DNA of 29,033 nucleotides from Treponema sp. (GCA_009785045.1 WQXC01000004.1:1-29033); one strand, 5' to 3'. Counted from the first letter of the stretch, positions 1 to 8,156 are shown. Notes: generated by a model not told the origin, from the letters alone. Made by a program: numbers and translations.

Positions 1-843
1 AATGTAGGACATGCAGATTTTGTTGACGACATTAGCGGAAACTGGTGGATGGTTCTTCTTGCATCCCGTCCGTCAGATGGAGTCTGCCCTCTTGGCAGAG
101 AAACATTTATGGTTCCTATATTCTGGGAAAATGACTGGCCGTTTGTTGTTACAAAAACCGGTTTAATTGAATCTGAATATGCTCTTCCTCAATTGCAGAA
201 AGAAAACAGATGGAGCCATGAACATTCATGCGATCATTTTAACGGCAAGCTGCCTGTAAACTGGCTCGTTCTTCGTATGCCTGTAAATGAAAAAGATGCT
301 GCCTATGGCTATTCAGATAAAACCGGCGCGCTTCGGCTTTTTCTTAAACCAGAAACTATGCGCGGAAGAGGTCATCCCGCTTTTGCCGGAAGAAGAATCA
401 GACACAAAGATTGGGCATTTTCTGCTGCGATTGAATTTACGCCAAAAGCCAATGGTGAAACAGCGGGAATAATTTTAATGCAAAATGAGGACTATCATTA
501 TAAACTTGAACTTTGTTTTTCTTCCGGCAAAACACAATTAAGATTAACTAAAGCTGCCGGTAAAGAAAAACCGGATGAAGTAATCGCTTCTTTGGATATT
601 CAATCAACACTTCCGTCTGTTTTGGCTGCCACATGCAAAGATATGGAGCTCGCTTTCTTTTATGGCAAGGATCAATATTCATTAAATCATTTTAACTGCG
701 GCGATTCAGTTACGGCGCATATTTTAAGCACTGAATATGCAGGGGGCTTCGTAGGTAGCCTTTCCGGTGTCTTTGCATCATCAAACGGAAAGAACTCAAA
801 TAACTACGCCGACATACTTTGGGCGGAATACAGAGGTTTATAA
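1..843 (+). CDS. Glycoside hydrolase family 43 beta-xylosidase/arabinofuranosidase, C-terminal part (5' end outside window)
   Basis: The reading frame is open from base 1 and ends at the TAA at 841-843, so only the last 280 codons are visible. The first visible part reads GHADFVDD, GNWWMVLLASRP and LGRETFMVPIFW, which is the end of the five-bladed GH43 catalytic propeller of the xylosidase/arabinofuranosidase type. From about visible residue 85 the rest resembles the C-terminal concanavalin-like beta-sandwich found on such enzymes (WAFSAAIEFTP, AGIILMQNEDYHYKLEL). The family cleaves xylose or arabinose units from hemicellulose oligomers. No statement about secretion is possible because the N-terminus is missing. 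The stop overlaps the start of the next gene (TAATG), so the two are translationally coupled. The exact substrate cannot be decided from this fragment. Confidence 0.85.
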   Translation, partial: NVGHADFVDDISGNWWMVLLASRPSDGVCPLGRETFMVPIFWENDWPFVVTKTGLIESEYALPQLQKENRWSHEHSCDHFNGKLPVNWLVLRMPVNEKDAAYGYSDKTGALRLFLKPETMRGRGHPAFAGRRIRHKDWAFSAAIEFTPKANGETAGIILMQNEDYHYKLELCFSSGKTQLRLTKAAGKEKPDEVIASLDIQSTLPSVLAATCKDMELAFFYGKDQYSLNHFNCGDSVTAHILSTEYAGGFVGSLSGVFASSNGKNSNNYADILWAEYRGL

Positions 844-2690
844 TGAAAGAACTAATATCTCCATTTATAAGTAATGGAATGGTTATGCAGCGTGATGTTC
901 CCTTTCCAGTCTGGAGTAAAAAAAACATAACCATAAATTTTCTGGGAAAAATATACAAAGCGCAGCCTTTAAACGGAAAATTTTTAATAACAATTGATCC
1001 TGCCGAAGCCGGCGGACCTTACGAAATGGAAATTTCTTCTGATTCCGGCTCTGTTGTAATAAAGGATATTTATTATGGTGATCTTTGGCTTTGCTCGGGG
1101 CAAAGTAATATGGAAATGCAAATGGATCGCCTCCATGATGATTTTAATGAAGAATGGCTGATTAAGGATTATCCTCTTGTAAGACAGTTTAAAGTGCCGC
1201 AGGAATGGGATTTTTCCGCTCCCCGCGAAGATTTAACAGGCGGCAGCTGGATTCAGCCGTCAAAAGAAAGACTTTCTGAATTTGGCGCAACTCCGTGGTT
1301 TTTCGCAAAAAATTTATACGAAAAATATAAAATTCCAATAGGTCTTGTAATGACAGCCTGGGGAGGCACACCGGTTGAATCGTGGATGAGTGATGCTGCT
1401 CTTGCGGATTTTCCAGAAAAAATCGCCGAAGGCAAACAATATGCAAGCGAAGAAAAGCGAAATGAAATAGCCGCTACAACAGGAGCTGCTATTCAAAAAT
1501 GGGAAACCAATCTTTCGCATGATGATGAAGGTAAATCAAAAAAATGGGAAAATCCGCAAACGGATATTTCCAGCTGGGACGAAATTAAACTGCCAGGCAA
1601 TTTTTCGGATGCCGGTCTTGTTAATTTCAGCGGAGTAATCTGGCTTGCAAAAGAATTTGATGTATCAGCGGGTTTTGCATCTCAGGATGCCAAAGTGTGG
1701 CTTGGAACAATTGTAGATTCTGACACCGTTTACATAAACGGAACCGAAATCGGAAACACAGGCTATCGTTATCCGCCGCGTAAATACATTCCAAACAACC
1801 TTATTAAACAGGGAAAAAACCGCATTGTTATAAGAGTTGTATGCAATAACGGCGAAGGCGGAGTAACTTCCGATAAGCCATTCCGGATATTTACAGATAA
1901 AGAATCGGCAGAACTTTCCGGAACATGGAAGTATAAAACCGGCGCAAAAGCGCAAACACGCCCGAATGAATTTTTCTTTCAGCGTATGCCAATGGGAAAC
2001 TACAATGCCATGATTGCACCGGTTTTAAAATTCCCGTTTAAAGGCGTTATCTGGTATCAGGGAGAGTCCAACGAATCCGCTGCGCATGAATATAACAAAT
2101 TATTCTGCTCTATGATAAAAGACTGGCGTAAAAATAATGGCAGTGAATTACCGTTTCTTTTTGTTCAATTACCGATTTTCTGTCCGGTATCTGATAATTA
2201 TGAACAGGCGCATTGGGCAGTTTTACGCGAAGCGCAGGCACAGGTTTTATCTTTACCCGCAACCGGCATGGCTGCAGCCCTTGAGCTGGGCGAATGGAAC
2301 GACATACATCCTATCAATAAAAAAGATGTAGGTTACCGGCTTTTCCTTGCGGCAGAAAAAACATTATTTGGCGTAAAAAATACATCGCCGGGACCAATGT
2401 TACAAAACTTTGAACTTCTGGAAAATAAAATTCTTTTGCATTTTAATAACTGCGGTATTGGATTAAATATTGATGCTCCCTCCTCTGACGCTTATTTCAG
2501 TGTAATTGGAACTGACGGTCAGGTACGTCTTCCGGGAAAAATCGAAAATAATGACACTATCAGTATTGATATTTCATCTGTAAAAAATCCAAAAAAAGTT
2601 CTTTATGCATGGGCAGATAATCCGCGCGACAGGCAATTGTTTAACAGTGACGGATTACCTGTTATTCCGTTTAGAATAGAACTCCCGTAA
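843..2690 (+). CDS. Sialate O-acetylesterase / acetylxylan-esterase-like SGNH hydrolase
   Basis: A 615-residue carbohydrate esterase. Visible motifs are FISNGMVMQRDVPFPVW at the N-terminus, LWLCSGQSNM with the likely nucleophile Ser88, GVIWYQGESN near 401-410, and NDIHP with Asp487 and His489 as the acid/base pair. Between about residues 190 and 370 lies an inserted beta-sandwich of the galactose-binding type (AKVWLGTIVDSDTVYINGTE), as is usual in this family. No signal peptide is seen, so it probably acts in the cytoplasm on imported oligosaccharides. I start it at the ATG 843-845, preceded by AGAGG and overlapping the stop of the GH43 gene; an in-frame TTG at 819 is less likely. Next to a GH43 enzyme, removal of acetyl groups from xylan-type sugars is as likely as action on sialic acid. 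The family call is firm; the substrate is inferred. Confidence 0.88.
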   Translation: MKELISPFISNGMVMQRDVPFPVWSKKNITINFLGKIYKAQPLNGKFLITIDPAEAGGPYEMEISSDSGSVVIKDIYYGDLWLCSGQSNMEMQMDRLHDDFNEEWLIKDYPLVRQFKVPQEWDFSAPREDLTGGSWIQPSKERLSEFGATPWFFAKNLYEKYKIPIGLVMTAWGGTPVESWMSDAALADFPEKIAEGKQYASEEKRNEIAATTGAAIQKWETNLSHDDEGKSKKWENPQTDISSWDEIKLPGNFSDAGLVNFSGVIWLAKEFDVSAGFASQDAKVWLGTIVDSDTVYINGTEIGNTGYRYPPRKYIPNNLIKQGKNRIVIRVVCNNGEGGVTSDKPFRIFTDKESAELSGTWKYKTGAKAQTRPNEFFFQRMPMGNYNAMIAPVLKFPFKGVIWYQGESNESAAHEYNKLFCSMIKDWRKNNGSELPFLFVQLPIFCPVSDNYEQAHWAVLREAQAQVLSLPATGMAAALELGEWNDIHPINKKDVGYRLFLAAEKTLFGVKNTSPGPMLQNFELLENKILLHFNNCGIGLNIDAPSSDAYFSVIGTDGQVRLPGKIENNDTISIDISSVKNPKKVLYAWADNPRDRQLFNSDGLPVIPFRIELP

Positions 2691-2700
2691 GGAAAAAACA

Positions 2701-3426
2701 ATGTTTAATGCTGCACAGACAAAAGACGCCATTATAGCCTGGATTCAAGAATTCTTTAAAAACAGTGATTGTTGTGTAGTAATCGGTATCAGCGGCGGCA
2801 AAGATAGTTCCATTACGGCGGCGCTCTGTGTGCAGGCTCTTGGCGCAGACAGGGTTTTCGGTGTTTTAATGCCTCAGGGAAACCAGCACGATATTTCGTT
2901 TTCTCATGAACTTGTTGAGCATTTGGGGATAAAACACATAGTTGTCAATATTAAGGTCAGCATAGATGCTCTGATATCAGAACTCAATAAAAGCGGACTG
3001 CAGGTTAACAGGCAGGCTATTATAAACACTCCTGCCAGAATCAGGATGACAACGCTTTATGCAGTTTCGGCAGCAGTAAACGGCCGTGTAGCCAATACCT
3101 GTAATTTAAGCGAGGACTGGGTAGGATATTCGACCAAATACGGCGATTTAGCCGGTGATTTTAGCCCAATGTCCCAGCTAACCGTTACAGAGGTAAAGGC
3201 AATTGGCAGGGAACTCTCTTTACCTGCCAAATTCACCGATAAAACCCCGGAAGACGGGCTTTCTGGTCTAAGCGACGAAGAAAACCTGGGATTTTCCTAT
3301 GATGTTCTTGACAGATATATCCGTGAAGGCATATGCGAGGATCCGGTAATAAAAGATAAAATTGACAAACTGCACAAGGCAAATTTGCATAAACTGGAAT
3401 TAATTCCATGTTACAAATATACTTGA
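2701..3426 (+). CDS. nadE: NAD(+) synthase, ammonia-dependent
   Basis: A 241-residue enzyme that amidates nicotinic acid adenine dinucleotide to NAD with ATP, the last step of NAD synthesis, in the cytoplasm. The ATP-pyrophosphatase loop SGGKDSS is at residues 31-37, and NTCNLSEDWVGYSTKYGDLA and TDKTPEDGLSGLSDEE match the substrate-binding segments of NadE. The length fits the ammonia-using form; there is no N-terminal glutaminase (nitrilase) domain, so glutamine is not the direct nitrogen donor unless a separate partner exists. The start ATG follows AAGGA by a normal distance and lies 10 nt after the esterase stop, so it is probably on the same transcript as the two sugar enzymes. A weak terminator follows. 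Confidence 0.93.
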   Translation: MFNAAQTKDAIIAWIQEFFKNSDCCVVIGISGGKDSSITAALCVQALGADRVFGVLMPQGNQHDISFSHELVEHLGIKHIVVNIKVSIDALISELNKSGLQVNRQAIINTPARIRMTTLYAVSAAVNGRVANTCNLSEDWVGYSTKYGDLAGDFSPMSQLTVTEVKAIGRELSLPAKFTDKTPEDGLSGLSDEENLGFSYDVLDRYIREGICEDPVIKDKIDKLHKANLHKLELIPCYKYT

Positions 3427-3462
3427 CACTTTAACCCAAAATATAGGAAAATTAATGTAACT

Positions 3463-3482
3463 AAGCTGAAAAACGGCTTTTT
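3463..3482 (+). terminator. Weak intrinsic terminator after nadE
   Basis: AAGCTG (3463-3468) pairs with CGGCTT (3474-3479) with one G-U pair, a loop of five A, and a short run of T to 3482. It lies between nadE and the start of the next gene. The stem is short, so read-through is likely. Confidence 0.4.
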
Positions 3483-3514
3483 AATGGTTATATTATATAC
3501 TAAGGAGTTATCCT

Positions 3515-5026
3515 ATGGCAAAACGATTAATAATTCTGGCATTACTTACCGGTCTTATCATTGGCACTGCCTTCGCGCAGACAGCAAGAAGTCATATCAC
3601 CGAGGGTCAGGATCACATGAGGGAACAAAAATACGCTGAAGCGGTTGCGTCATTTGAGGCGGCTCTGAAGCTTGAACCTCGAAACAGACAGGCTTCTACT
3701 CTGCTTAGAGAAGCGCAGGAAAAAAGAATGGAGCAAACATTCAATCAGGCGCAGGGACTTCATCAGGCAGGAAATTTTGCAGATGCGATAACGCAGTATA
3801 ATCTTGCAATTCGATTCGCGCCTCCTGGACAAAATACCCGTTCCATACAGTCACGCAGAGACGAAGCTCAAAAAGCTCTTCAGGAGCAGGAACAGCAGGC
3901 GCAGGAAGCGACAGCGCGCGATCGCAGCGCATCGTCACGGCAGGCTGTCCAAAGAGCGAATGAGCTCTTTATTTCGGGGCAGTATACCCAGGCAGCGGCT
4001 GAATACGAAAATGCAATCGGTATCGGCGGCTTAAATACCGCTGAAGCAAACGATGCACAGCGCCTGTTAAAAGAATCACAGGATATTATCGCAAAGATCC
4101 AATCTTATTCCCGCACCCTGCGCGATGACGATTTTGAAGTTTCTCAGAACAGGGATGGAAAAATAACAATTGTCAAATATAAAGCAACAGAAAAAAGAAC
4201 TGTAAGCATAGGCGGCAATAATCATACATTGTATGTCGGTATTCTTAATGTTGTAATTCCAGCAAGGCTTTATACGACAGAAGTAACAACCATTGGCAGC
4301 GGAGCTTTTAGAGACACAGGAATTACAAGCGTTGTAATTCCGGATACTGTTGTAGAAATCGGCGCCGGCGCATTTAGCGCAAACAAACTGGAAAGAGTAA
4401 CTCTTGGAAGAGCAGTCAGAATCATCGCAGGCGGAACATCCGAAGGTCAGATTGAAGTATCTGAACCCGGAGCTTTCGAAGGCAATGCGCAATTAGCCGA
4501 AGTTATTATTCCAAATACAGTAACAGAAATTGGAGCAAGAGCTTTCAGGGACTGCGGTTTAACAAGTGTAACATTCGGCACCGGCATTCAATCAATCGGG
4601 GAAAGCGCATTCAGAAATAATAAATTAACAGTAATGGCTCTTCCTGCAAATCTAAAGACCATACGCCGCTATGCATTTAACAATAATCAGATTCAATCAT
4701 TAACTATCCCCAACGGCGTTGAAATTATCTATCATGGCGCATTTACAAATAACCCTATGACCACATTAATTATCCCTGTGTCATTGGCAACATTGGTCAG
4801 AATAGACAATATTGAAAGCCCGCGTATTGGCGGCGACCATGAACGCCATGGCGATTTTATTCCTTCTTTTCCGGATTCTCTTACAAGAGTCACGCTTCCG
4901 GCAAATATGCATGCAAACAACATGAAAAACTTTGTAGAAAACCTTCAGAACTTCTACATAAGTCAGAACAGAGTTGCAGGTATTTATGTCAAGCAGGGTC
5001 ATTCTGTAGTCTGGGCAAGAAACTAG
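3515..5026 (+). CDS. Exported TPR and BspA-like leucine-rich-repeat protein
   Basis: A 503-residue protein. Residues 1-21 are a signal peptide (KR followed by a hydrophobic core, ending TAFA before Q22). Residues about 28-190 are helical TPR-like repeats (AEAVASFEAALKLEPRN, ADAITQYNLAIRFAP, TQAAAEYENAIGI) with a Gln/Glu/Ala-rich stretch near 120-140. Residues about 230-430 are BspA/LRR_5 repeats with the phrase ITSVVIPDTVVEIGAGAF repeated in variants (TEIGARAFRDCGLTSVTF, QSIGESAFRNNKLTVMAL). Such repeats are common in exported treponemal proteins and in binding to host or matrix proteins, but no function is shown here. No lipobox or cell-wall sorting signal is seen. TAAGGAG lies 7 nt before the ATG. 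maf follows after 10 nt. Confidence 0.85.
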   Translation: MAKRLIILALLTGLIIGTAFAQTARSHITEGQDHMREQKYAEAVASFEAALKLEPRNRQASTLLREAQEKRMEQTFNQAQGLHQAGNFADAITQYNLAIRFAPPGQNTRSIQSRRDEAQKALQEQEQQAQEATARDRSASSRQAVQRANELFISGQYTQAAAEYENAIGIGGLNTAEANDAQRLLKESQDIIAKIQSYSRTLRDDDFEVSQNRDGKITIVKYKATEKRTVSIGGNNHTLYVGILNVVIPARLYTTEVTTIGSGAFRDTGITSVVIPDTVVEIGAGAFSANKLERVTLGRAVRIIAGGTSEGQIEVSEPGAFEGNAQLAEVIIPNTVTEIGARAFRDCGLTSVTFGTGIQSIGESAFRNNKLTVMALPANLKTIRRYAFNNNQIQSLTIPNGVEIIYHGAFTNNPMTTLIIPVSLATLVRIDNIESPRIGGDHERHGDFIPSFPDSLTRVTLPANMHANNMKNFVENLQNFYISQNRVAGIYVKQGHSVVWARN

Positions 5027-5036
5027 TATATTATAA

Positions 5037-5663
5037 ATGGAACCTGTCATTCTTGCCTCCGGTTCACCTCGGAGGCAGGAATTTTTTAAACTGCTTGGAT
5101 TGCCGTTTAGCGTAATATCTGCAGACATCGACGAAAGCCTTTGTACCCACACAGACCCGGAAAAACTTACCCTTGAACTTGCTAAAAGAAAAGTAGAAAA
5201 AGTTTTACATGATTTAAACCCTCCTCCGCCGTGGATTTTCGGAGCAGACACAGTTGTAACCATTAATAATAAAATCCTGGGTAAACCGGAAAACCGCAAT
5301 GAAGCCGCAGAGATGATAAGAGAATTATCCGGGTGTCAGCATAAGGTGGTTACCTCCATGGCTTTATACAACGGACGAAAAAAAATAATAGACTGCCGCA
5401 GCGCTTCTTGTACTGTTCTTTTTTCATCATTAAATGAATCGGAAATTAACTGGTATCTTGATACTAATGAATGGCAGGGGGTGGCAGGCGGATATCGATT
5501 ACAGGGACTTGCCTCCTGTTTTATAAGTAATATATCGGGGTCTCCAAGCACCGTTGTGGGCTTGCCATTAAATGAGTTTTATGTCATGCTTAAAGATAAC
5601 GGCTATCCGTACTTGACCGTAGGTCGGTTGGATGCTGAATTTCCGTCCGACCACTTAAAATGA
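5037..5663 (+). CDS. maf: Maf family nucleotide pyrophosphatase
   Basis: A 208-residue house-cleaning enzyme; the family hydrolyses non-canonical or excess nucleoside triphosphates (dTTP/UTP-type or m7GTP-type). Motifs: ILASGSPRRQEF at 5-16, FGADTVV, GKPENRNEAAEMI with the expected Lys and Glu, EWQGVAGGYRLQG and the end motif VVGLPLNEF. The EWxGxAGxYxLQG segment resembles the dTTP/UTP pyrophosphatase subgroup, but that assignment is tentative. No Shine-Dalgarno sequence is visible before the ATG; it lies 10 nt after the previous stop, so re-initiation is likely. The last ~20 residues (after NGY) go beyond the usual family end, and the final codons plus the TGA lie inside the left arm of an inverted repeat (5646-5664), which suggests the C-terminus was extended by that element. 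Confidence 0.9.
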   Translation: MEPVILASGSPRRQEFFKLLGLPFSVISADIDESLCTHTDPEKLTLELAKRKVEKVLHDLNPPPPWIFGADTVVTINNKILGKPENRNEAAEMIRELSGCQHKVVTSMALYNGRKKIIDCRSASCTVLFSSLNESEINWYLDTNEWQGVAGGYRLQGLASCFISNISGSPSTVVGLPLNEFYVMLKDNGYPYLTVGRLDAEFPSDHLK

Positions 5664-5753
5664 CAAGGTCTTAAATACCTGGATTTTTTACTTTTTAAGC
5701 TTATTTTAGCTAAGATTAAAATATCCGTAAAATCGTCATTTTAAGTGGTCGGA
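5646..5753. repeat. Nested inverted repeat with perfect 19-bp arms
   Basis: TCCGACCACTTAAAATGAC at 5646-5664 is matched exactly on the other strand by 5735-5753. Inside it are further paired segments: GATTTTTTAC (5682-5691) with GTAAAATC (5727-5734, imperfect), and TTTTAAGCTTA (5693-5703) with TAAGATTAAAA (5711-5721, one mismatch), leaving a small AGGT/ACCT hairpin as a side arm. The AT-rich core and clean terminal arms resemble a MITE-like or palindromic dispersed element. I see no target-site duplication. The left arm supplies the maf stop codon. Confidence 0.7.
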
Positions 5754-5771
5754 TGAGATATAGTGATGGCA

Positions 5772-5793
5772 GGGTTTTTATACTCAAAAACCC
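5772..5793 (+). promoter_or_regulatory. Hairpin just upstream of the rpsB ribosome binding site
   Basis: GGGTTTTT (5772-5779) and AAAAACCC (5786-5793) form a perfect 8-bp stem with loop ATACTC. It sits 5 nt before AGGAGG (5799-5804). S2 leaders are known autoregulatory sites in other bacteria, so this may control rpsB-tsf translation; similarity to the known S2 leader was not established. Confidence 0.4.
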
Positions 5794-5810
5794 AATATTA
5801 GGAGGAAACT

Positions 5811-6710
5811 TTGGCTGTAGTTACCATGAAAAATCTCCTTGAATCAGGAGTACATTTCGGCCACCAGGTGAAGCGCTGGGATCCAAGGATGAAGAAATAT
5901 ATCTTCGCCGAGAGAAACGGTATTCACATCATCGATCTGCAAAAAACGATCCAATCCATTAAAGATGCCTATGACGCGGTTCGTAAAACCGTAGCGGCAG
6001 GAAAAACCGTCCTTTTTGTAGGAACCAAAAAACAGGCTCAGCAGGCTGTTCAGAAAGAAGCCGAACGCTGCGGAATGTTTTACATTAACAACCGCTGGCT
6101 TGGCGGTATGCTTACCAATTTCGTAACAATTAAAAAATCCCTATTACGTCTTAAAAAACTTGAAAAAATGGAAGTCGATGGAACTTTCGAAAATCTGACA
6201 AAAAAAGAAATTGCTTCTCTTGGCAAAGAGCGCATTAAGCTCCAGAAAAACCTGGGCGGCATTAAAGAAATGAAGGAACTTCCCGGAATTCTTTTTATCA
6301 TCGATACAAGAAAAGAAGCTATCGCAGTTGCCGAAGCGCAGCGCCAGGGTATTCCAATTGTCGCTGTTGTAGATACTAACTGTAATCCGGAAGGCATTAA
6401 CTTCCCTATTCCGGGAAATGATGATGCAATAAGGGCGATTACCCTGTTTACACAAATTATCGCAAACGCTGTTGTTGAAGCAGACAACGAAGTCGGTCTT
6501 AAGATCATCGAAACACTCGGCGACGAAGATGAGGATATGGAAGGCTTAATGAACGATGCTTCCATGAAAGAAGAAGACAGGGAAATTGACATTGAAAAAT
6601 ACACAACCGAAGAAGCTTACAGAGCTGCAAAAGAAGATGAAAAAGTCGATGATGACGACGAAGAACCTCAAATTCAGGTTGATGTTGATAAAATTTATAA
6701 CGACGAATAA
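5811..6710 (+). CDS. rpsB: 30S ribosomal protein S2
   Basis: A 299-residue ribosomal protein of the small-subunit head region. MAVVTMKNLLESGVHFGHQV at the N-terminus, NNRWLGGMLTNF and IPIVAVVDTNCNP are diagnostic. The start codon is TTG at 5811, set by AGGAGG at 5799-5804 and by the conserved N-terminus. The protein is longer than the usual 230-260 residues: from about residue 230 there is an acidic tail rich in Asp and Glu (GDEDEDMEGL, DDDDEEPQ). Such tails occur in other spirochaete S2 proteins as far as I recall. tsf follows 22 nt later, the usual rpsB-tsf pair. Confidence 0.97.
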   Translation: MAVVTMKNLLESGVHFGHQVKRWDPRMKKYIFAERNGIHIIDLQKTIQSIKDAYDAVRKTVAAGKTVLFVGTKKQAQQAVQKEAERCGMFYINNRWLGGMLTNFVTIKKSLLRLKKLEKMEVDGTFENLTKKEIASLGKERIKLQKNLGGIKEMKELPGILFIIDTRKEAIAVAEAQRQGIPIVAVVDTNCNPEGINFPIPGNDDAIRAITLFTQIIANAVVEADNEVGLKIIETLGDEDEDMEGLMNDASMKEEDREIDIEKYTTEEAYRAAKEDEKVDDDDEEPQIQVDVDKIYNDE

Positions 6711-6732
6711 TTAACAAATTAAGGAGATTAAT

Positions 6733-7593
6733 ATGGCAGATATAACCGCTAGTGATGTAAAAAGACTCCGTGAAAAAACCGGGGCAGGTATGATGGAATG
6801 CAAAAATGCGCTTGTTGAATTTGACGGTGATTTTGCAAAAGCGGAAAAAAGTTTAAAAGAAAAAGGACTTGCCGCTTTGGAAAAAAGAGCCAGCCGCGCT
6901 ACTAATAACGGAAAAGTTTTTATTAAAATGAAAGACGATGGTTCATCAGTTGTATTGGTTGAACTCAATGCAGAAACCGACTTTGTCGCGAGAAACCCCG
7001 AATTTATAGCAGTTGGCCAAACAATCGCAGCTCAGGCTCTGGATAAGGGTATAACAAGTCCTACAGATGAACTGAGCGGTATGGTTCAGGATCTTGCAAC
7101 TAAAATCCGCGAAAAAATGGGTTTAAAAAGACTCTGTATGGTAAAAGCTTCATCGAATGAATATCTTGTACAGTATATTCACGGAGACGGAAATATCGGC
7201 GTTGTAGTAAAATGCGAATCCGATAAACCGGAAATCTTTAAGGACGAAGAAGTAAAATCCTTTATCTTTTCATTGGCATTGCACATTGCTGCATTTAATC
7301 CTGTTGCAATTGATCGCACAAAAATCGATCAAGCCTGGCTTAAAGAGCAGGAAGGTATTTTTAAAGTACAGATGGAACAGGACGAAAAACTTAAAGGTAA
7401 GCCGGAAAATGTACTTACAGGAATACTTGCCGGTAAGGTAACAAAATATGTCAGCGAAATCTGCCTTATGGAACAAGGTTATGTAAAAGATGAAAAACTA
7501 ACCGTTGCCAAAGCAATAGAAGAATGCGGCAAAAAAGCCGGTGCCAAACTTACAGTAATCGATTACATTTACTACAAAGTGGGCGCTGAATAG
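6733..7593 (+). CDS. tsf: Elongation factor Ts
   Basis: A 286-residue nucleotide-exchange factor that releases GDP from EF-Tu. The N-terminal UBA-like domain reads SDVKRLREKTGAGMMECKNAL with the invariant TGAGMM, followed by TDFVARN near residue 80, the core contact segment with EF-Tu. The rest is the paired core subdomains (SLALHIAAFNP; EQGYVKDEKLTV). AAGGAG lies 7 nt before the ATG at 6733. The next gene, frr, starts 8 nt after the stop. In many bacteria pyrH lies between tsf and frr; it is absent here. Confidence 0.97.
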   Translation: MADITASDVKRLREKTGAGMMECKNALVEFDGDFAKAEKSLKEKGLAALEKRASRATNNGKVFIKMKDDGSSVVLVELNAETDFVARNPEFIAVGQTIAAQALDKGITSPTDELSGMVQDLATKIREKMGLKRLCMVKASSNEYLVQYIHGDGNIGVVVKCESDKPEIFKDEEVKSFIFSLALHIAAFNPVAIDRTKIDQAWLKEQEGIFKVQMEQDEKLKGKPENVLTGILAGKVTKYVSEICLMEQGYVKDEKLTVAKAIEECGKKAGAKLTVIDYIYYKVGAE

Positions 7594-7601
7594 AGGTAAT
7601 T

Positions 7602-8156
7602 ATGCAGGATGTTATATCTTCCAACGAAGAACGGATGAAAAAAACAGTGGTAAGCCTTAAAGAAGGGTTTGCCACTCTTAGAACAGGCAGAGCTTCCGCT
7701 TCGCTGTTTGACAGAATACGTGTTGACGCTTACGGAGAGAAATCGCCACTTAATCAGGTTGCAAATATTTCTGTTCCGGAAGCCCGGCTTATTGTTATTC
7801 AGCCATGGGATAAAAATCTTATCACAGAAATTGAGAAGTCCATTAGGTCTTCTGAATTATCATTAAATCCGTCCAATGACGGCAAAGTTATCCGTATTTC
7901 AATTCCGCCGCTGACAGAAGAAAGGCGCAAGGAACTTGTTAAGCTCGCAAAAAATCAGGCTGAGCAATCCAGAGTTTCAATTCGCAACATTCGCAGGGAC
8001 GGCAATGAAGATCTTAAAAAATTGCTTAAAGACACAAAAATTACAGAAGATGACGAAAGCAAAGGAACTGTAGAACTGCAAAAACTAACCGACAGCTATA
8101 TAAGTCAGGTTAATCAGGTTCTGGAAGAAAAAGAAAAAGAAATAATGGAAGTGTAA
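7602..8156 (+). CDS. frr: Ribosome recycling factor
   Basis: A 184-residue protein, the normal family length, that with EF-G splits ribosomes after termination. Conserved pieces are TLRTGRASASLFDRIRVDAYG, PLNQVANISVPEARLIVIQPWD, RISIPPLTEERRKELVK and the arginine-rich RVSIRNIRRDGNEDLKK. It folds as a three-helix bundle with a beta/alpha domain. AGAGG precedes the ATG. The TAA overlaps the uppS ATG by one base (TAATG at 8154-8158), a sign of coupled translation. Confidence 0.97.
   Translation: MQDVISSNEERMKKTVVSLKEGFATLRTGRASASLFDRIRVDAYGEKSPLNQVANISVPEARLIVIQPWDKNLITEIEKSIRSSELSLNPSNDGKVIRISIPPLTEERRKELVKLAKNQAEQSRVSIRNIRRDGNEDLKKLLKDTKITEDDESKGTVELQKLTDSYISQVNQVLEEKEKEIMEV

Noticed and set aside
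819..842. Longer esterase reading frame from a TTG at 819
   Set aside because: The ATG at 843 has AGAGG in front, matches the family N-terminus and gives the compact TAATG overlap.
3423..3451. TTGACA after nadE as a promoter for the leucine-rich-repeat gene
   Set aside because: No -10-like hexamer lies at 16-18 nt; only the isolated -35-like box is good.
3489..3501. TATATT and TATACT before the leucine-rich-repeat gene as a -10 box
   Set aside because: No matching -35 box is found and the second would put the start inside the Shine-Dalgarno sequence.
4076..4492. 138-codon open frame opposite the leucine-rich-repeat gene
   Set aside because: It lies wholly antisense to a well-supported gene, has an odd Cys/Ser/Tyr-rich composition and no start signal.
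6080..6604. 174-codon open frame opposite rpsB
   Set aside because: It is a Ser-rich shadow of the rpsB codons with no recognisable family.
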